Shown: in pieces, positions 8,369 to 17,588 of the stretch | Position numbering within the stretch: position 1 is the stretch's first letter | How the letters are laid out: the number at the start of each line of letters is the position of its first letter | Source: CAVUNY01 sp963843535 | GTDB taxonomy: Bacteria > Chloroflexota > Anaerolineae > Anaerolineales > Anaerolineaceae | Direction: 5' to 3' | Assembly: GCA_963843535.1 (NCBI GenBank) | Contig: CAWJKU010000004.1 | Coordinates: 806,001-870,000 of the forward strand | Length of the DNA stretch: 64,000 bases | The notes under the pieces: generated by a model | Database searches by the model: none | What the model saw: the letters and a program-made list of their open reading frames with translations, nothing else | Told to the model about the DNA's origin: nothing | Made by a program: the position numbers and the translations under genes

Positions 8369-9385
8369 CTAACCAGAAGTGTTGATTTTATTTTCTTTGA
8401 TGGCAACATGCCCATTTTTACCGTTTTCGCCATCTGCCAGAATCTGGCGGGTGGCATCCAAAATGCGCGCCTGCACATCTTCCATTGTTCCGGAAATATC
8501 CGCTCCGGATGCCGCCGGATGACCTCCGCCGCCAAATTGGAGAGCGATTTGCGAAACATCCCATCCGGGCTGGGCTCGCCAGCTCACTTTTACATGATTG
8601 TTCTGCTGTTCCACGAAAATCACACCAATATCACTTTCATCGATGGCAGAGATCACATTCACCAGGTCCGCGTCATCGTTGCCGCTGTATGAGGCAATTT
8701 CACGATCTTGGAGACTTAAAGCAGTCCAAACGATACGCCCGCCGCGTTGAAGGTGAGTCAATCCCTGTCCCCAGTACCGGGCAGCTTCAAACGACCGGCG
8801 AATGATTGCCCGATTATAAAGATCTGCCAGGTTCGCACCGTGATCCATCAGCCAGGCTGCCAGACGCAGCGTATTTGCGGTCACGTTGGAGGTCCGAAAA
8901 CCGATTGTATCTGTAACCAGCCCGGTAAGCAAGGATTTTGCGGTTTTTTCGCTGACCTGCAGCCCCCAGGCTTCGAGGTTTTCAGCCAGGATGCCACAGG
9001 TAGCCTGCGCATCGGGGCATACCAGGTTCGTTCTGGCAAAATTGAGATTGGTGATGTGGTGATCGATATTGATATCTGGCGTCCGTCCGCCCAGGGCTGT
9101 GCCCGTCCGCTGAAGGTCTGAGCAGTCTACCACGACAGCCAGATCAAGCAATTTATCAGGCGATTTGCGCTGTACCAGGTTTGCCCCAGGCAGCTGGCGA
9201 AAACTGGCGGGGACGCCATCCGAAAGGACCATGGTCACCTGTTTGCCAACTTCTTGCAGGGCGAGACCCAAACCAAGGAGCGAGCCGACAGCGTCTCCAT
9301 CGGGGCGAATGTGAGAAACGATCAAAATGGTACGGGCATTCTGAAAAGCCTGACGAATTTCACCATTAATTATTTCATTCATCAT
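8369..9385 (-). CDS. nrnA: DHH/DHHA1 phosphoesterase, NrnA-type oligoribonuclease/pAp phosphatase
   Basis: Degrades short RNA oligomers, and probably pAp, to mononucleotides using Mn2+. The DHH domain shows HIRPDGDAVGS, VVVDCSD and NIDHHITN, with the Asp/His metal ligands in the expected order. The C-terminal DHHA1 domain carries GGGGHPAASGA. Length is 338 residues from the ATG at 9385; a GTG at 9397 is an alternative start, and the start region overlaps the end of rbfA. The infB-rbfA-nrnA-truB order is common in Gram-positive-like operons. Choice between NrnA and another DHHA1 esterase is by context. Confidence 0.92.
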   Translation of the reverse strand: MMNEIINGEIRQAFQNARTILIVSHIRPDGDAVGSLLGLGLALQEVGKQVTMVLSDGVPASFRQLPGANLVQRKSPDKLLDLAVVVDCSDLQRTGTALGGRTPDINIDHHITNLNFARTNLVCPDAQATCGILAENLEAWGLQVSEKTAKSLLTGLVTDTIGFRTSNVTANTLRLAAWLMDHGANLADLYNRAIIRRSFEAARYWGQGLTHLQRGGRIVWTALSLQDREIASYSGNDDADLVNVISAIDESDIGVIFVEQQNNHVKVSWRAQPGWDVSQIALQFGGGGHPAASGADISGTMEDVQARILDATRQILADGENGKNGHVAIKENKINTSG

Positions 9386-9761
9386 CTTCAGAATCACTTT
9401 CCGAACCAGGCGAATTTTCCTGACGCAGCTGGGCTAAGATTTGTTCGATATGATCCGCGCGTTCGGGTGTCGGATCCCAGTGAAACCGCAGGCGGGGAAA
9501 TACGCGTAAATCAATGCGTTCCGCCAGCTTGCGGCGTAAGAAACCGCTGGCATGCTGTAAACCTTCAATTATCTCCGGCGCGCGTTCGTGACCTTCTACC
9601 GCTGATACGAATATATCCGCGTAAGACAGCTCCCGGTCGACTTTCGCACCGGTAATTGAAATGCCAGAGAGGCGCGGGTCGCTGACTTCGCGGATGATCA
9701 TTTCTGCTAATTCTTCGCGGATTCGATCCGCGATGCGTTGTAATCGCAAGGGTGAGGGCAT
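9375..9761 (-). CDS. rbfA: 30S ribosome-binding factor (RbfA)
   Basis: Assembly factor that binds immature 30S subunits near the 5' end of 16S rRNA. The 128-residue protein has the family start RLQRIADRIREELAEMI, the VSDPRLSGISITGAKV strand region, and a PRLRFHWDPTPE KH-like core segment. It ends in an acidic SESDSEDDE-type tail. A GAGGAGG ribosome site precedes the ATG. It follows infB after about 115 nt and overlaps nrnA. Confidence 0.94.
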   Translation of the reverse strand: MPSPLRLQRIADRIREELAEMIIREVSDPRLSGISITGAKVDRELSYADIFVSAVEGHERAPEIIEGLQHASGFLRRKLAERIDLRVFPRLRFHWDPTPERADHIEQILAQLRQENSPGSESDSEDDE

Positions 9762-9876
9762 CTTTCCTCCTCATGATGCGGAAATGTCTGAATTCGATCC
9801 ATATCAGCCCGTCAAAGGCTGCGAATTATGAGGAACCGAATTCAGGCGATCCTTCCAAATGCCGGGCTGCCTGTCG

Positions 9877-11652
9877 CTACACCCGTTCTACCGAATAACA
9901 CTCGATCCAATCACCTGCTGCTACTTCCGAAAATCCTTTGAAGGAAATACCGCATTCAAAACCAACCCGCACTTCACGAGCGTCATCTTTCTCACGTTTC
10001 AGATTGGATATTTCGCCTTCGTAAACGATCTGGTCGCTACGATGAATGCGTACTTTCCCATTCCGCCGGATTTCGCCCTGGGTGACCTTGCAGCCGGCAA
10101 TATTGCCTACCTTACTGACTTTAAAGACCGCCAGAACATCTGCCCTGCCAAGCGCCACTTCTCTAAATTCTGGCTCGAGCATACCTTTCATGGCTTTCTC
10201 GATGTCTTCGATCAAGCGGTAAATAATTTCATACAGGCGAATCGATACTGCCTCTGATTCTGCCAGCCGCCGGGCAGAAGTATCGGCCTGAACGTTGAAC
10301 CCCACGATGATCGCATGGGATGCGGCTGCCAGCATCACATCGTTTTCAGTGACATTTCCGGTTTCGCTGTACAGGATATTGATTTTAATATCTTTGCTCA
10401 ATTCGTTCAACGAATTGCGAATAGGTTCCAGCGAACCTTGTACATCAGCTTTTAAGATCAGGCTCAATTCCTGGACTTCGCCAGCTTTGAAGCGATCAAA
10501 AAGCTCTTCTAGGGTGGCCTTGGGAATTCTGGAGACTTCTTCCTGAGCCTGCACACGGCGTTCTTCGACCACGGATTTGGCTTCTTTTTCACTGGTGTAT
10601 ACCAGGAACACGTCACCTGCTGATGGCACATCAGAAAGCCCGAGGATCTGCACGGGGGTAGAAGGCTTCGCTTTCACCACACGTTTGCCGCGGAAATCGA
10701 ACATGGCTTTTATCCGTCCCATTGCCCGGCCGGCTACGACGACATCGCCCATCTGCAGCGTCCCGTTTTGCACCAACAGGGTAGCGATCGTTCCCCGGCT
10801 TTTCTCGACCTGGGCTTCAATCACGGTCCCGATTACCTTGCCATTGGGGTTGGCGCGAATATCGACGCTGTCTGCCACCAACAAAATGGCTTCCAGGAGA
10901 TCTTCGAGGCCTTTTTTCTGTTTGGCTGAAACGGGAACCATGATTGTATTGCCTTCCCATTCGTCGGGCACGAGCCCTGTTTCAGCTAACTGATGTTTAA
11001 CAAAATCGGGGTTGGCGTCTTCGCGATCCATTTTATTCAAGGCGACGATGATCGGCACCCGCGCCGCGGTAGCATGCGCGATCGCCTCGCGCGTCTGGGG
11101 CATGACGCCATCGTTGGCAGCCACCACCAGCACCACTACATCTGCTCCCTGGGCGCCGCGCGCGCGCATGGCGGTAAACGCGGCATGGCCCGGGGTATCC
11201 AGAAAAGTGATCGATCGCCCCTTAATTTCTACCTGATAGGCGCCGATATGCTGGGTAATGCCCCCCGCTTCGCCACCGGCGACGTTGGTATGCCGTAGAG
11301 CATCCAGCAGGGTGGTTTTCCCATGATCGACATGCCCCAGGATGGTGACCACGGGAGCTCGTTCTACCAGATGCTTGGGATCTTCTTTTGCGATCAGCTG
11401 CCGCCAGAGTGGAACTTCACCTGTTTCTGAGACAGCTTCTTCTTCGATCGTTTCCATGTTGGCGTCATAGCCCATTTCTGAGGCCACAACCGCCGCTGTA
11501 TCGTAATCGATTTGTTGATTTATATTTGCCATCACCCCGACGGACATCAAAATCTTGATGATTTGGATCGGGCTGGCTTCAATTCTCTGAGCCAGGTCGC
11601 GTACGGTGATACCGGCAGGAAGTTCAATCTTCTTGCGCCCATTATTACTCAT
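9877..11652 (-). CDS. infB: Translation initiation factor IF-2 (short form)
   Basis: GTPase that places initiator tRNA on the 30S subunit and promotes subunit joining. At 591 residues it is a short form: a compact IF2_N region (10-60) replaces the long N-terminal extension found in E. coli. The G domain has GHVDHGKT (106-113), DTPGHAAF and NKMD. Domains II-IV follow with no gap visible. A strong AAGGAGGTG ribosome site precedes the ATG. It sits 33 nt after ylxR in the nusA operon. Confidence 0.96.
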   Translation of the reverse strand: MSNNGRKKIELPAGITVRDLAQRIEASPIQIIKILMSVGVMANINQQIDYDTAAVVASEMGYDANMETIEEEAVSETGEVPLWRQLIAKEDPKHLVERAPVVTILGHVDHGKTTLLDALRHTNVAGGEAGGITQHIGAYQVEIKGRSITFLDTPGHAAFTAMRARGAQGADVVVLVVAANDGVMPQTREAIAHATAARVPIIVALNKMDREDANPDFVKHQLAETGLVPDEWEGNTIMVPVSAKQKKGLEDLLEAILLVADSVDIRANPNGKVIGTVIEAQVEKSRGTIATLLVQNGTLQMGDVVVAGRAMGRIKAMFDFRGKRVVKAKPSTPVQILGLSDVPSAGDVFLVYTSEKEAKSVVEERRVQAQEEVSRIPKATLEELFDRFKAGEVQELSLILKADVQGSLEPIRNSLNELSKDIKINILYSETGNVTENDVMLAAASHAIIVGFNVQADTSARRLAESEAVSIRLYEIIYRLIEDIEKAMKGMLEPEFREVALGRADVLAVFKVSKVGNIAGCKVTQGEIRRNGKVRIHRSDQIVYEGEISNLKREKDDAREVRVGFECGISFKGFSEVAAGDWIECYSVERV

Positions 11653-11685
11653 ACCGCACCTCCTTCAACGCACAAACAGCTTTTA

Positions 11686-11988
11686 CTACATATCTTCGGG
11701 CGCTTCTTCTGGCAGATTTGCCATGAAAGATCTGAGTATTTCGCTTTCTTCACCGGTCAATTCGGTCTTGAGAGCATGCGCCAGGCTTCCCTGCAGGCCT
11801 CGCTCCCAACAGGAGCGCTTATTATGCAGGTAAGCGCCCCGTCCGGCGAGCTTGCCGGTGTGGTCAATCTTGACCCCTTCTGCCGTGCGAACAATTCGGG
11901 TTAATGTCCGTTTGGCAAGAATTTCCCGGCAGCCCACGCAGGTGCGCTGCGGCACATGCTTGACTCGTTTGACCGGTTTTTTGGTCAT
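11686..11988 (-). CDS. rnpM: YlxR/RnpM family RNA-binding protein
   Basis: A 100-residue DUF448 protein. The motif RTCVGCRE near residue 15, the RIVRTAEGVKIDHTGK strand pair and GRGAYLH followed by a conserved C-W pattern are the family hallmarks. In Bacillus the homologue YlxR (RnpM) binds RNase P RNA and modulates its activity; transfer of that role here is inference. It lies in the standard place between nusA (12-nt gap) and infB. Confidence 0.92.
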   Translation of the reverse strand: MTKKPVKRVKHVPQRTCVGCREILAKRTLTRIVRTAEGVKIDHTGKLAGRGAYLHNKRSCWERGLQGSLAHALKTELTGEESEILRSFMANLPEEAPEDM

Positions 11989-12000
11989 AACGCCTTCCGT

Positions 12001-13929
12001 TTACTCTTCCCATTCCCAGACGCCGTCTCCGCGTTTGTGCTTCTTCTTGGTCAGCATCAGATCGCGGTCAGGATCGTAGGTAATTTCAACGCTCTTGCGT
12101 GATTTCTTCTTTTTCTTGCCGGGTTTTGTCTTGGTCGAATCTTCAGTTTCTTCTTCTTCGTCACCATCCACGACCGGGATCATATCCGGCTTGAGGGCAA
12201 ACAGGGTATCGAAGGAGGGTTCTTCTTCAACTTCGGCCAGAACAGGTTCTGCTTCTGCAACTTCAGCTGGTTCAGCGGCGGCAGGAGCGAATTCTGCGGC
12301 TTCCGGTTGAACAGCGACTTCTTCTTCAATCACGGGCGCGACCGCTTCAGCTTCTTCTACGGTGGGGGCGACTTCCGGTTGGGCTGCAACAGGTTCGACT
12401 TCTACCGCAACCTCGGCCAGGACGGCAGCCTTCTTGGCTTCTTCCAATCCATCGACCAGCTTATTGATCTCATTCATCGCCCGCGGTCCAATGCCCTGCA
12501 GGCGAAGAATATCATCTGAATGGGTCTTGATCGTCAATACCAGGTCGCCGGTTGTGGCATAGCCCGCTTCTTGCAAAATGTAAGCGACGTGCTCAGGCAG
12601 GCCGGAATCGAGGATATTCTGAAGGAAGATTGACTCGGGGAAGAGGCTGCGCAGTTCTTTTTCGGCGGCTTCTTCAGCGGGCTTCTTTTCAACCTTACGG
12701 GCGGCAGTGCGATGCTCGACCTTGTCCACGAATTTGGAAAGCTGATCGTATTCTTCCGGGGTAAGCGGGCGATTTTCAGCCTTCTTTGCCAGAATGACTA
12801 CGATGGTCTCTACCGCGCCCTCAAGCTGGGTCAAACCAGCCAGAGCCGCGTCATTTTGGATCTTGTATAAGGCGTCCGCAGCGGCTTCGGAAACGCTCTT
12901 GATGTCGATGCGCCATCCGGTCAATTTGGCTGCCAGGCGGGCATTTTGCCCGTCGCGGCCGATAGCCAGGCTGAGCTGATCTTCAGGCACAACCACGGTG
13001 GCCGTCTTACCGTTGGGGGATTTTTCATTCAAATAGACGCCGCCGACCCGAGCAGGGCTGATCGCTTTGGCGATAAAGAAAGCCGGGTCTGTGTTCCATT
13101 CAATGACATCGATTTTTTCGTCGTGCAGCTCGCGAACGATGGCCTGAATGCGTACACCTTTGACACCGACACAGGCCCCTACCGGGTCGATACCTGCCTG
13201 CGTGGCAGAAACTGCCACCTTGGCGCGCTCACCCGGCTCGCGGGCAATCGAGCGAATCTCGACGATCCCATGGTAGATTTCCGGCACTTCGTTTTCGAGC
13301 AGCCGCCTTAAGAAATCTCGATGGGTGCGGGAAAGGATGATTTGAGGCCCGCGCGGGCTGTCTTTGACTTCCGCAATTAACGCGCGGACGCGGTCGTGAA
13401 TGCGAAAACGCTCGCCAGGAATCATATCCTTGCGAGACATACTGCCTTCGGCGCGCATTTCCATGCCGATCGTCAGGCCCTGATTATTGATGGCCTGAAC
13501 TACGCCGCTGACGATTTCTCCCAACTGCTTCTCGAAGAAAGCCATCTGGGCCTGGCGTTCAGCATCGCGGATGCGCTGCTGTATCACCTGCCGGGCAGTT
13601 TGGGCAGCGACGCGGCCAAAATCGCGCGGGGTGGATTCCACCACGACCATGCTGCCGAGCTCAGTCTCTGGACTGACTCGACGCGCTTCGGTAAGCGATA
13701 CTTCCGTCCGTTCATCCTGGACGGAGTCGACCACTTCTTTTTCCGCAAGGATGATCACCTTGCCCGTTTCGGGATCGACCCGCGCTTCTACGTGCTGCGC
13801 ACTCGAAGCATTGACCGCCCGACGATATGCAGATACCATAGCCGATTCGAGGGCACTGAGGATGACTTCCTTAGGCAGCCCTTTTTCCTCGAGGACCTCA
13901 TTGAAAGCCAGCGTAAACTCGTTCTTCAT
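12001..13929 (-). CDS. nusA: Transcription termination/antitermination factor NusA with long C-terminal tail
   Basis: RNA polymerase-binding factor that modulates pausing, termination and antitermination. The order is NusA_N (1-125), an S1 domain (about 135-200), two KH domains (about 230-345; ISPARVGGVYLNEKS, AIGRDGQNARLAAKLTGW), and a helix-hairpin-helix region (about 440-510, LRLQGIGPRAMNEINKL). An acidic Ala/Glu/Val-rich stretch (about 520-600) and a Lys-rich end terminating in WEWEE follow. At 642 residues it is much longer than Bacillus NusA because of this tail. No rimP precedes it; the upstream gene is an unrelated dehydrogenase. Its leader has a promoter at 14028-14056 and a hairpin at 13969-13991. 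Confidence 0.96.
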   Translation of the reverse strand: MKNEFTLAFNEVLEEKGLPKEVILSALESAMVSAYRRAVNASSAQHVEARVDPETGKVIILAEKEVVDSVQDERTEVSLTEARRVSPETELGSMVVVESTPRDFGRVAAQTARQVIQQRIRDAERQAQMAFFEKQLGEIVSGVVQAINNQGLTIGMEMRAEGSMSRKDMIPGERFRIHDRVRALIAEVKDSPRGPQIILSRTHRDFLRRLLENEVPEIYHGIVEIRSIAREPGERAKVAVSATQAGIDPVGACVGVKGVRIQAIVRELHDEKIDVIEWNTDPAFFIAKAISPARVGGVYLNEKSPNGKTATVVVPEDQLSLAIGRDGQNARLAAKLTGWRIDIKSVSEAAADALYKIQNDAALAGLTQLEGAVETIVVILAKKAENRPLTPEEYDQLSKFVDKVEHRTAARKVEKKPAEEAAEKELRSLFPESIFLQNILDSGLPEHVAYILQEAGYATTGDLVLTIKTHSDDILRLQGIGPRAMNEINKLVDGLEEAKKAAVLAEVAVEVEPVAAQPEVAPTVEEAEAVAPVIEEEVAVQPEAAEFAPAAAEPAEVAEAEPVLAEVEEEPSFDTLFALKPDMIPVVDGDEEEETEDSTKTKPGKKKKKSRKSVEITYDPDRDLMLTKKKHKRGDGVWEWEE

Positions 13930-13968
13930 TCCTTAACATTCTCCAACCATGTGGCCCATAACACGCAG

Positions 13969-13991
13969 AAAAGTGGGGGACACCCACTTTT
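13969..13991 (-). promoter_or_regulatory. Terminator-like hairpin in the nusA leader
   Basis: AAAAGTGGG/CCCACTTTT (9 bp, 5-nt loop) lies between the nusA promoter and its ATG, about 40 nt upstream of the start. A-tract and T-tract arms resemble a weak intrinsic terminator, so it may be an attenuator; the U run is only four. Confidence 0.5.
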
Positions 13992-14027
13992 CATTGCGGT
14001 CAACCTTGAAACAACCTACGATAGCTG

Positions 14028-14056
14028 ATTCTAGCACATATTAATCCCTGATGCAA
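14028..14056 (-). promoter_or_regulatory. Promoter of the nusA operon
   Basis: On the minus strand TTGCAT (14056-14051), a 17-nt spacer, then TAGAAT (14033-14028) preceded by TGC (extended -10 form). The predicted RNA starts near 14021, giving a leader of about 90 nt. The same TTGCAT-17-TAGAAT pair occurs before the AI-2E family gene. Confidence 0.65.
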
Positions 14057-14074
14057 GGTCTGTGATGCAAATCT

Positions 14075-14145
14075 TAAAAAGTTCTGAGAATTGCTCCAGG
14101 ATATTTACACGGCCGGGATCAAAACCGGCCGGGATAATCTCAGAA
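14075..14145 (-). terminator. Probable terminator of the Ldh_2 family gene
   Basis: On the minus strand TTCTGAGA (14145-14138) pairs with TCTCAGAA (14089-14082), enclosing a CGGCCGG/CCGGCCG inner hairpin. A CTTTTTAAG tail follows. It begins right after the gene's stop codon and ends before the nusA promoter. Confidence 0.55.
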
Positions 14146-14150
14146 AAGTA

Positions 14151-15245
14151 TTATTTCTCGGTTTCTCCAAGGACTTCCACATCGAATTCTACGCCGACCT
14201 CGTGCCCGCTTTTCTTCAAGCCGACCACGACCGGTTCCATCAATGGGACGCCTTCACGAGCATTTTTCTCGGCCAGTTCGAATTCTTTTTCGCCTTGAAT
14301 GTAAATGCGCTCCTGACCCTTGGCCTTAGGTGAATTTTTAATCTGCCCCAGCAGCTCGTCCATATCCTGCTTAAATTCTTCCAACGGGCGGAAGGCTTCA
14401 ATATTCACAGCGGCAAAGAAGTGCCCGGTTCGCGCGGTGTGTACGCCATCTTTGATATCCACGCCTGTGCCGAACCCACTTCCAGAAAGGACGCCTGAGA
14501 AAATGTCAACCATCAAGGCCAGGCCGTAGCCTTTGTAGCCGCGCATTAAATCGATCCCACCCAGCGGCATGAGAGCGCCGCCTTTCAACACCTCAGCCGG
14601 CTGATCGGTCACTTTGCCTTCCGCGTCGATCCCCCATCCTTCGGGGATGGGCTTGCCGGCCTTATCATAAACCGTGATCCGTCCAATGGGTACGATGCTG
14701 GTCGCCATATCCAGCACATATGGGCGTTCATTTTTGGCCGGCACCGCCACGGCAATGGGATTTGTGCCCAGCATTGCCTTCCGCCCGTAAGTGGGCGCAA
14801 CCAGGGGCTGGCTGTTGGTGTAGCTGATGCCGATCATATTGTGCTCGAGGGCCATCATGGCGTAATAACCAGCAATGCCGTAGTGGTTAGAATTGCGCAC
14901 GGTGACCATCGATAAACCGGTCTGTTTGGCTTTTTGGATGCATAAATTCATCGCTCGGTGCGAAACGACGTGCCCCAGACCATTTCCGCCATCGATTGCG
15001 GCTGTGGTTGCGGTTTCGGAGACTACTTTGGAAGGAGATTTGGGGTCAATCAACCCCTTGCGAATGCGGTCGCCATAATAGCTGTTGAGGCGGATCATCC
15101 CGTGTGAATCTACACCGCGCAGGTCCGCAGAAAGGAGAACTTCGGCGGATATCGCCGCATCGGCAGCGGGCACATCCAGCTTTGTAAAAAAACGTATCAT
15201 GTAATCTTTTAGATCAGCATACCGAAAGAGAAACGCTTTGGTCAT
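14151..15245 (-). CDS. Ldh_2 (malate/L-lactate/ureidoglycolate) family dehydrogenase
   Basis: NAD(P)-dependent 2-hydroxyacid dehydrogenase of the Ldh_2/MDH superfamily, which is unrelated in fold to classical MDH/LDH. The 364 residues contain the family blocks GVDSHGMIRLNSY, GNGLGHVVSHRAM, NSNHYGIAGYYAM, ISYTNSQPLVAPTYG, GTNPIAVAVPA and GGIDLMRGYKGYGLALMVD. The histidine of VRNSNHYG is the expected catalytic residue. Substrate cannot be told from sequence: members act on malate, sulfolactate, ureidoglycolate or delta1-piperideine-2-carboxylate. GAGGAAAAG precedes the ATG. It stands alone upstream of the nusA operon. Confidence 0.88.
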   Translation of the reverse strand: MTKAFLFRYADLKDYMIRFFTKLDVPAADAAISAEVLLSADLRGVDSHGMIRLNSYYGDRIRKGLIDPKSPSKVVSETATTAAIDGGNGLGHVVSHRAMNLCIQKAKQTGLSMVTVRNSNHYGIAGYYAMMALEHNMIGISYTNSQPLVAPTYGRKAMLGTNPIAVAVPAKNERPYVLDMATSIVPIGRITVYDKAGKPIPEGWGIDAEGKVTDQPAEVLKGGALMPLGGIDLMRGYKGYGLALMVDIFSGVLSGSGFGTGVDIKDGVHTARTGHFFAAVNIEAFRPLEEFKQDMDELLGQIKNSPKAKGQERIYIQGEKEFELAEKNAREGVPLMEPVVVGLKKSGHEVGVEFDVEVLGETEK

Positions 15246-15378
15246 CTTTTCCTCACCTGTTCCAGCGGATTATTTTTTTACATGCGGCCCGGTGGGCCAT
15301 TCCTTAATATATCACAATTTAGAATCGAGGGAATGTTATAATTAAACTATTCTTATCTACTTAGTTGATGGAGCCGGA

Positions 15379-16359
15379 ATGAAGTGGTTTCTTGGGGTAA
15401 GTTTGGGATTGTGCTGGTTGCTAGTCGCTTGCGCCGGGGAAACGCCTGCGATCATAGATACGATCCCGACCAAACCGCCGGTCCAGGTCCTGCCGGGGGG
15501 AACCTCGATCATCGTGCCGCCGACCCTCAGCCCGGCCGAGAAAACGGCTTTACCAGCAGGATCGCTTATCCAATTGACTCTAGATAACCAGTCGGATTGG
15601 AATGTGTGCTACGTTTTCATTTCACCCCCCAGTGAAGATAGCTGGGGCGACGATCGGTTGGGAACTGAAGAAGTCATTGAGATCAGCCAACGCCGGGTTT
15701 TTGAGATTCAACCTGGAATTTATGATATGCGAGCTGAAAATTGCGATTATATCGGGTTGGAAGAGCAGTATGAGGTCGATTTATCCCGCTCAACCCGTTG
15801 GGAAGTCAATAATCCGGCGGTTCTGGATATCGAATCTTTTATAGAAAAGGGCGCATGGAAGACCAGCGGCAGCGGCGCACAGGGTTCGATTTCGGATGAA
15901 AGCTACGTCCTCCACACCAGCCAGCCCGACGTGCTGGCTCTGGCATCCTGGGGGAAGAAATTTGACAACCTGGTGATGACGGTGGAGGCTACCCCACTGG
16001 TGTCGAACGGCCTTGCTCCGGCGGGATACGGCGTGATGTGCCGCGCGCAGCCGAATGGGGATGGCTACCTGTTTTTGATCAGTGACGACGGCCTGTACGC
16101 TATTTTCCGCAATGACCACAACGAGCGCATCCCAATGGTCAATTGGAAGGCATCCGAAGATGTGCTCACCGGCACCCAGCTGAATGTGATTGAAGCGCGC
16201 TGTGACGGCGAGAGCCTGGCCCTGCGAATCAATGGAAAAACGGTAGAAGAATTGACCGATGCGAGTTATCGTAATGGAGATGTTGGCCTGGTCGTCTTGC
16301 CAGGGTCGACTGGGAATGCCCAGGTGCAGTTTGACAACCTGGTCCTGACCGAACCCTAA
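15379..16359 (+). CDS. Secreted lipoprotein with a concanavalin-like/DUF1080-type C-terminal domain
   Basis: The N-terminus is a lipoprotein signal ending LLVAC, with lipidated Cys18. A Pro/Thr-rich linker follows (about 20-55), then a beta-rich domain with several cysteines (about 60-140). The C-terminal part (about 150-325) has the GYGVMCRAQPNGDGYLF and LALRINGKTV pattern of LamG/DUF1080-like jelly-roll domains. These often bind glycans, but no catalytic residues are evident. The product is 326 residues. A TATAAT-like box lies near 15337-15342. I cannot name a substrate. Confidence 0.7.
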   Translation: MKWFLGVSLGLCWLLVACAGETPAIIDTIPTKPPVQVLPGGTSIIVPPTLSPAEKTALPAGSLIQLTLDNQSDWNVCYVFISPPSEDSWGDDRLGTEEVIEISQRRVFEIQPGIYDMRAENCDYIGLEEQYEVDLSRSTRWEVNNPAVLDIESFIEKGAWKTSGSGAQGSISDESYVLHTSQPDVLALASWGKKFDNLVMTVEATPLVSNGLAPAGYGVMCRAQPNGDGYLFLISDDGLYAIFRNDHNERIPMVNWKASEDVLTGTQLNVIEARCDGESLALRINGKTVEELTDASYRNGDVGLVVLPGSTGNAQVQFDNLVLTEP

Positions 16360-16460
16360 AATATGGTCTATCGCTGGTCTGCTCTAAAAACCGGGCCATC
16401 GATGATTGAAAAAGTTTCCATTCAGGGACGACAAGAATCAGGCGCCAAGGGGAGTGAGCC

Positions 16461-17501
16461 ATGCAGAAGAGAGAATTTTTTGGTTTGCCACTGATTATTC
16501 TAATCATAATATTCTGGCTGGTGGTTGTGTTTTTTTGGGGATCGGCGAGCTTCAGTCCAACCGTCAATTGGGCAATCGCTTTTTTGCTGTTTGCTTCAAC
16601 GATAGCCCTGGTCTATGCAGGAATTAAGTACAAAGTCGGGATTTTGGTCGGGCTTCTCGTCCTGGCGGGGCTGTTCATGCCCATCTCCAGCCTGACGGCA
16701 CACCCCAACTATACCCAGGTGAATTCGTTCGCAAACGTGCTGGGGACCCTGTATTTCTTCATGCCCTCCCTGGCGCTGTTTACAGCAGCCTTGCTCCTGC
16801 GTGCCGCGGTTAGCCATTTTCGAAATTGGCGGGAGGGGCGTAAGGCTGGCGATATTGGCCCGCAGCCGCCGCCGCAGCGCTCAGGCAGAACCGCGGCGAT
16901 CTTCCTTGCGCTGAGCATCATCCTCCTGATCAAAACGCTCGACAGTCTTTACTGGCTCACGGTGTGGGATAGTGCGAACGATTCTATCGGTTTCTTCTTG
17001 CTGGTTGTGCCGGTCATCGCGGTGCTTTTCTCCGGCCTTGTTTTGTTAATCACGCTGCCGGATAAATCAAAATTTGCCGGGGGTTTGTATGCGGCACTTA
17101 CCCTGGCGCTGCTGTTCGCGGTTTTCACCCTGGCCCAAAGGGTAGATTTTCGCCAGCTGACGGAGGCGCGCGCCGGGCAGGTCAGCCAGGCGATAGAGAG
17201 CTATCATGCCCGCGAGGGCCGATATCCGCAAGACCTGCGGCAGCTCGTCCCCTGGACGGCCCTCTCCATCCCCGGGCCGGTCATCATTTACGGGCAAGAA
17301 TGGTGTTATCAAGGGGGCGCAGATTATTACCGCCTGGGCGCGATAACCCGAGACGCCTGGTTTTCCCCGATCCTGACCGGGCGCATCTACGCGGCGAAAG
17401 GGCAGGCGCCGGATGTTTCTCACCTGTGCGATGGGGAAATGGCTGATTTACGCCAGAGCTACCTGGACTACCCCTGGGAATACTCGATGAATAGTGAGTG
17501 A
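16461..17501 (+). CDS. Multi-spanning membrane protein with pseudopilin-like C-terminal segment
   Basis: Not a recognised family. Hydrophobic helices lie at about 9-29, 34-52, 57-75, 88-112, 143-166, 178-200 and 206-228. After the last helix comes a segment of the type 'LTEARAGQVSQAIESYHAREGRYPQDL'. It resembles the alpha-helix of type II secretion pseudopilins, with the GRYP motif, followed by a beta-rich part containing two Cys. Pseudopilins normally have this after a single N-terminal helix, so its place after seven helices is unusual. It starts about 100 nt after the upstream lipoprotein gene on the same strand. Confidence 0.6.
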   Translation: MQKREFFGLPLIILIIIFWLVVVFFWGSASFSPTVNWAIAFLLFASTIALVYAGIKYKVGILVGLLVLAGLFMPISSLTAHPNYTQVNSFANVLGTLYFFMPSLALFTAALLLRAAVSHFRNWREGRKAGDIGPQPPPQRSGRTAAIFLALSIILLIKTLDSLYWLTVWDSANDSIGFFLLVVPVIAVLFSGLVLLITLPDKSKFAGGLYAALTLALLFAVFTLAQRVDFRQLTEARAGQVSQAIESYHAREGRYPQDLRQLVPWTALSIPGPVIIYGQEWCYQGGADYYRLGAITRDAWFSPILTGRIYAAKGQAPDVSHLCDGEMADLRQSYLDYPWEYSMNSE

Positions 17502-17588
17502 AAGAGATAAACCCTTGTGATCATCTCCCTGGAAATTTCCTGAAAATATCAGTCGGTGGGAAATTCCAGTTATCGACAAATACCTTTT

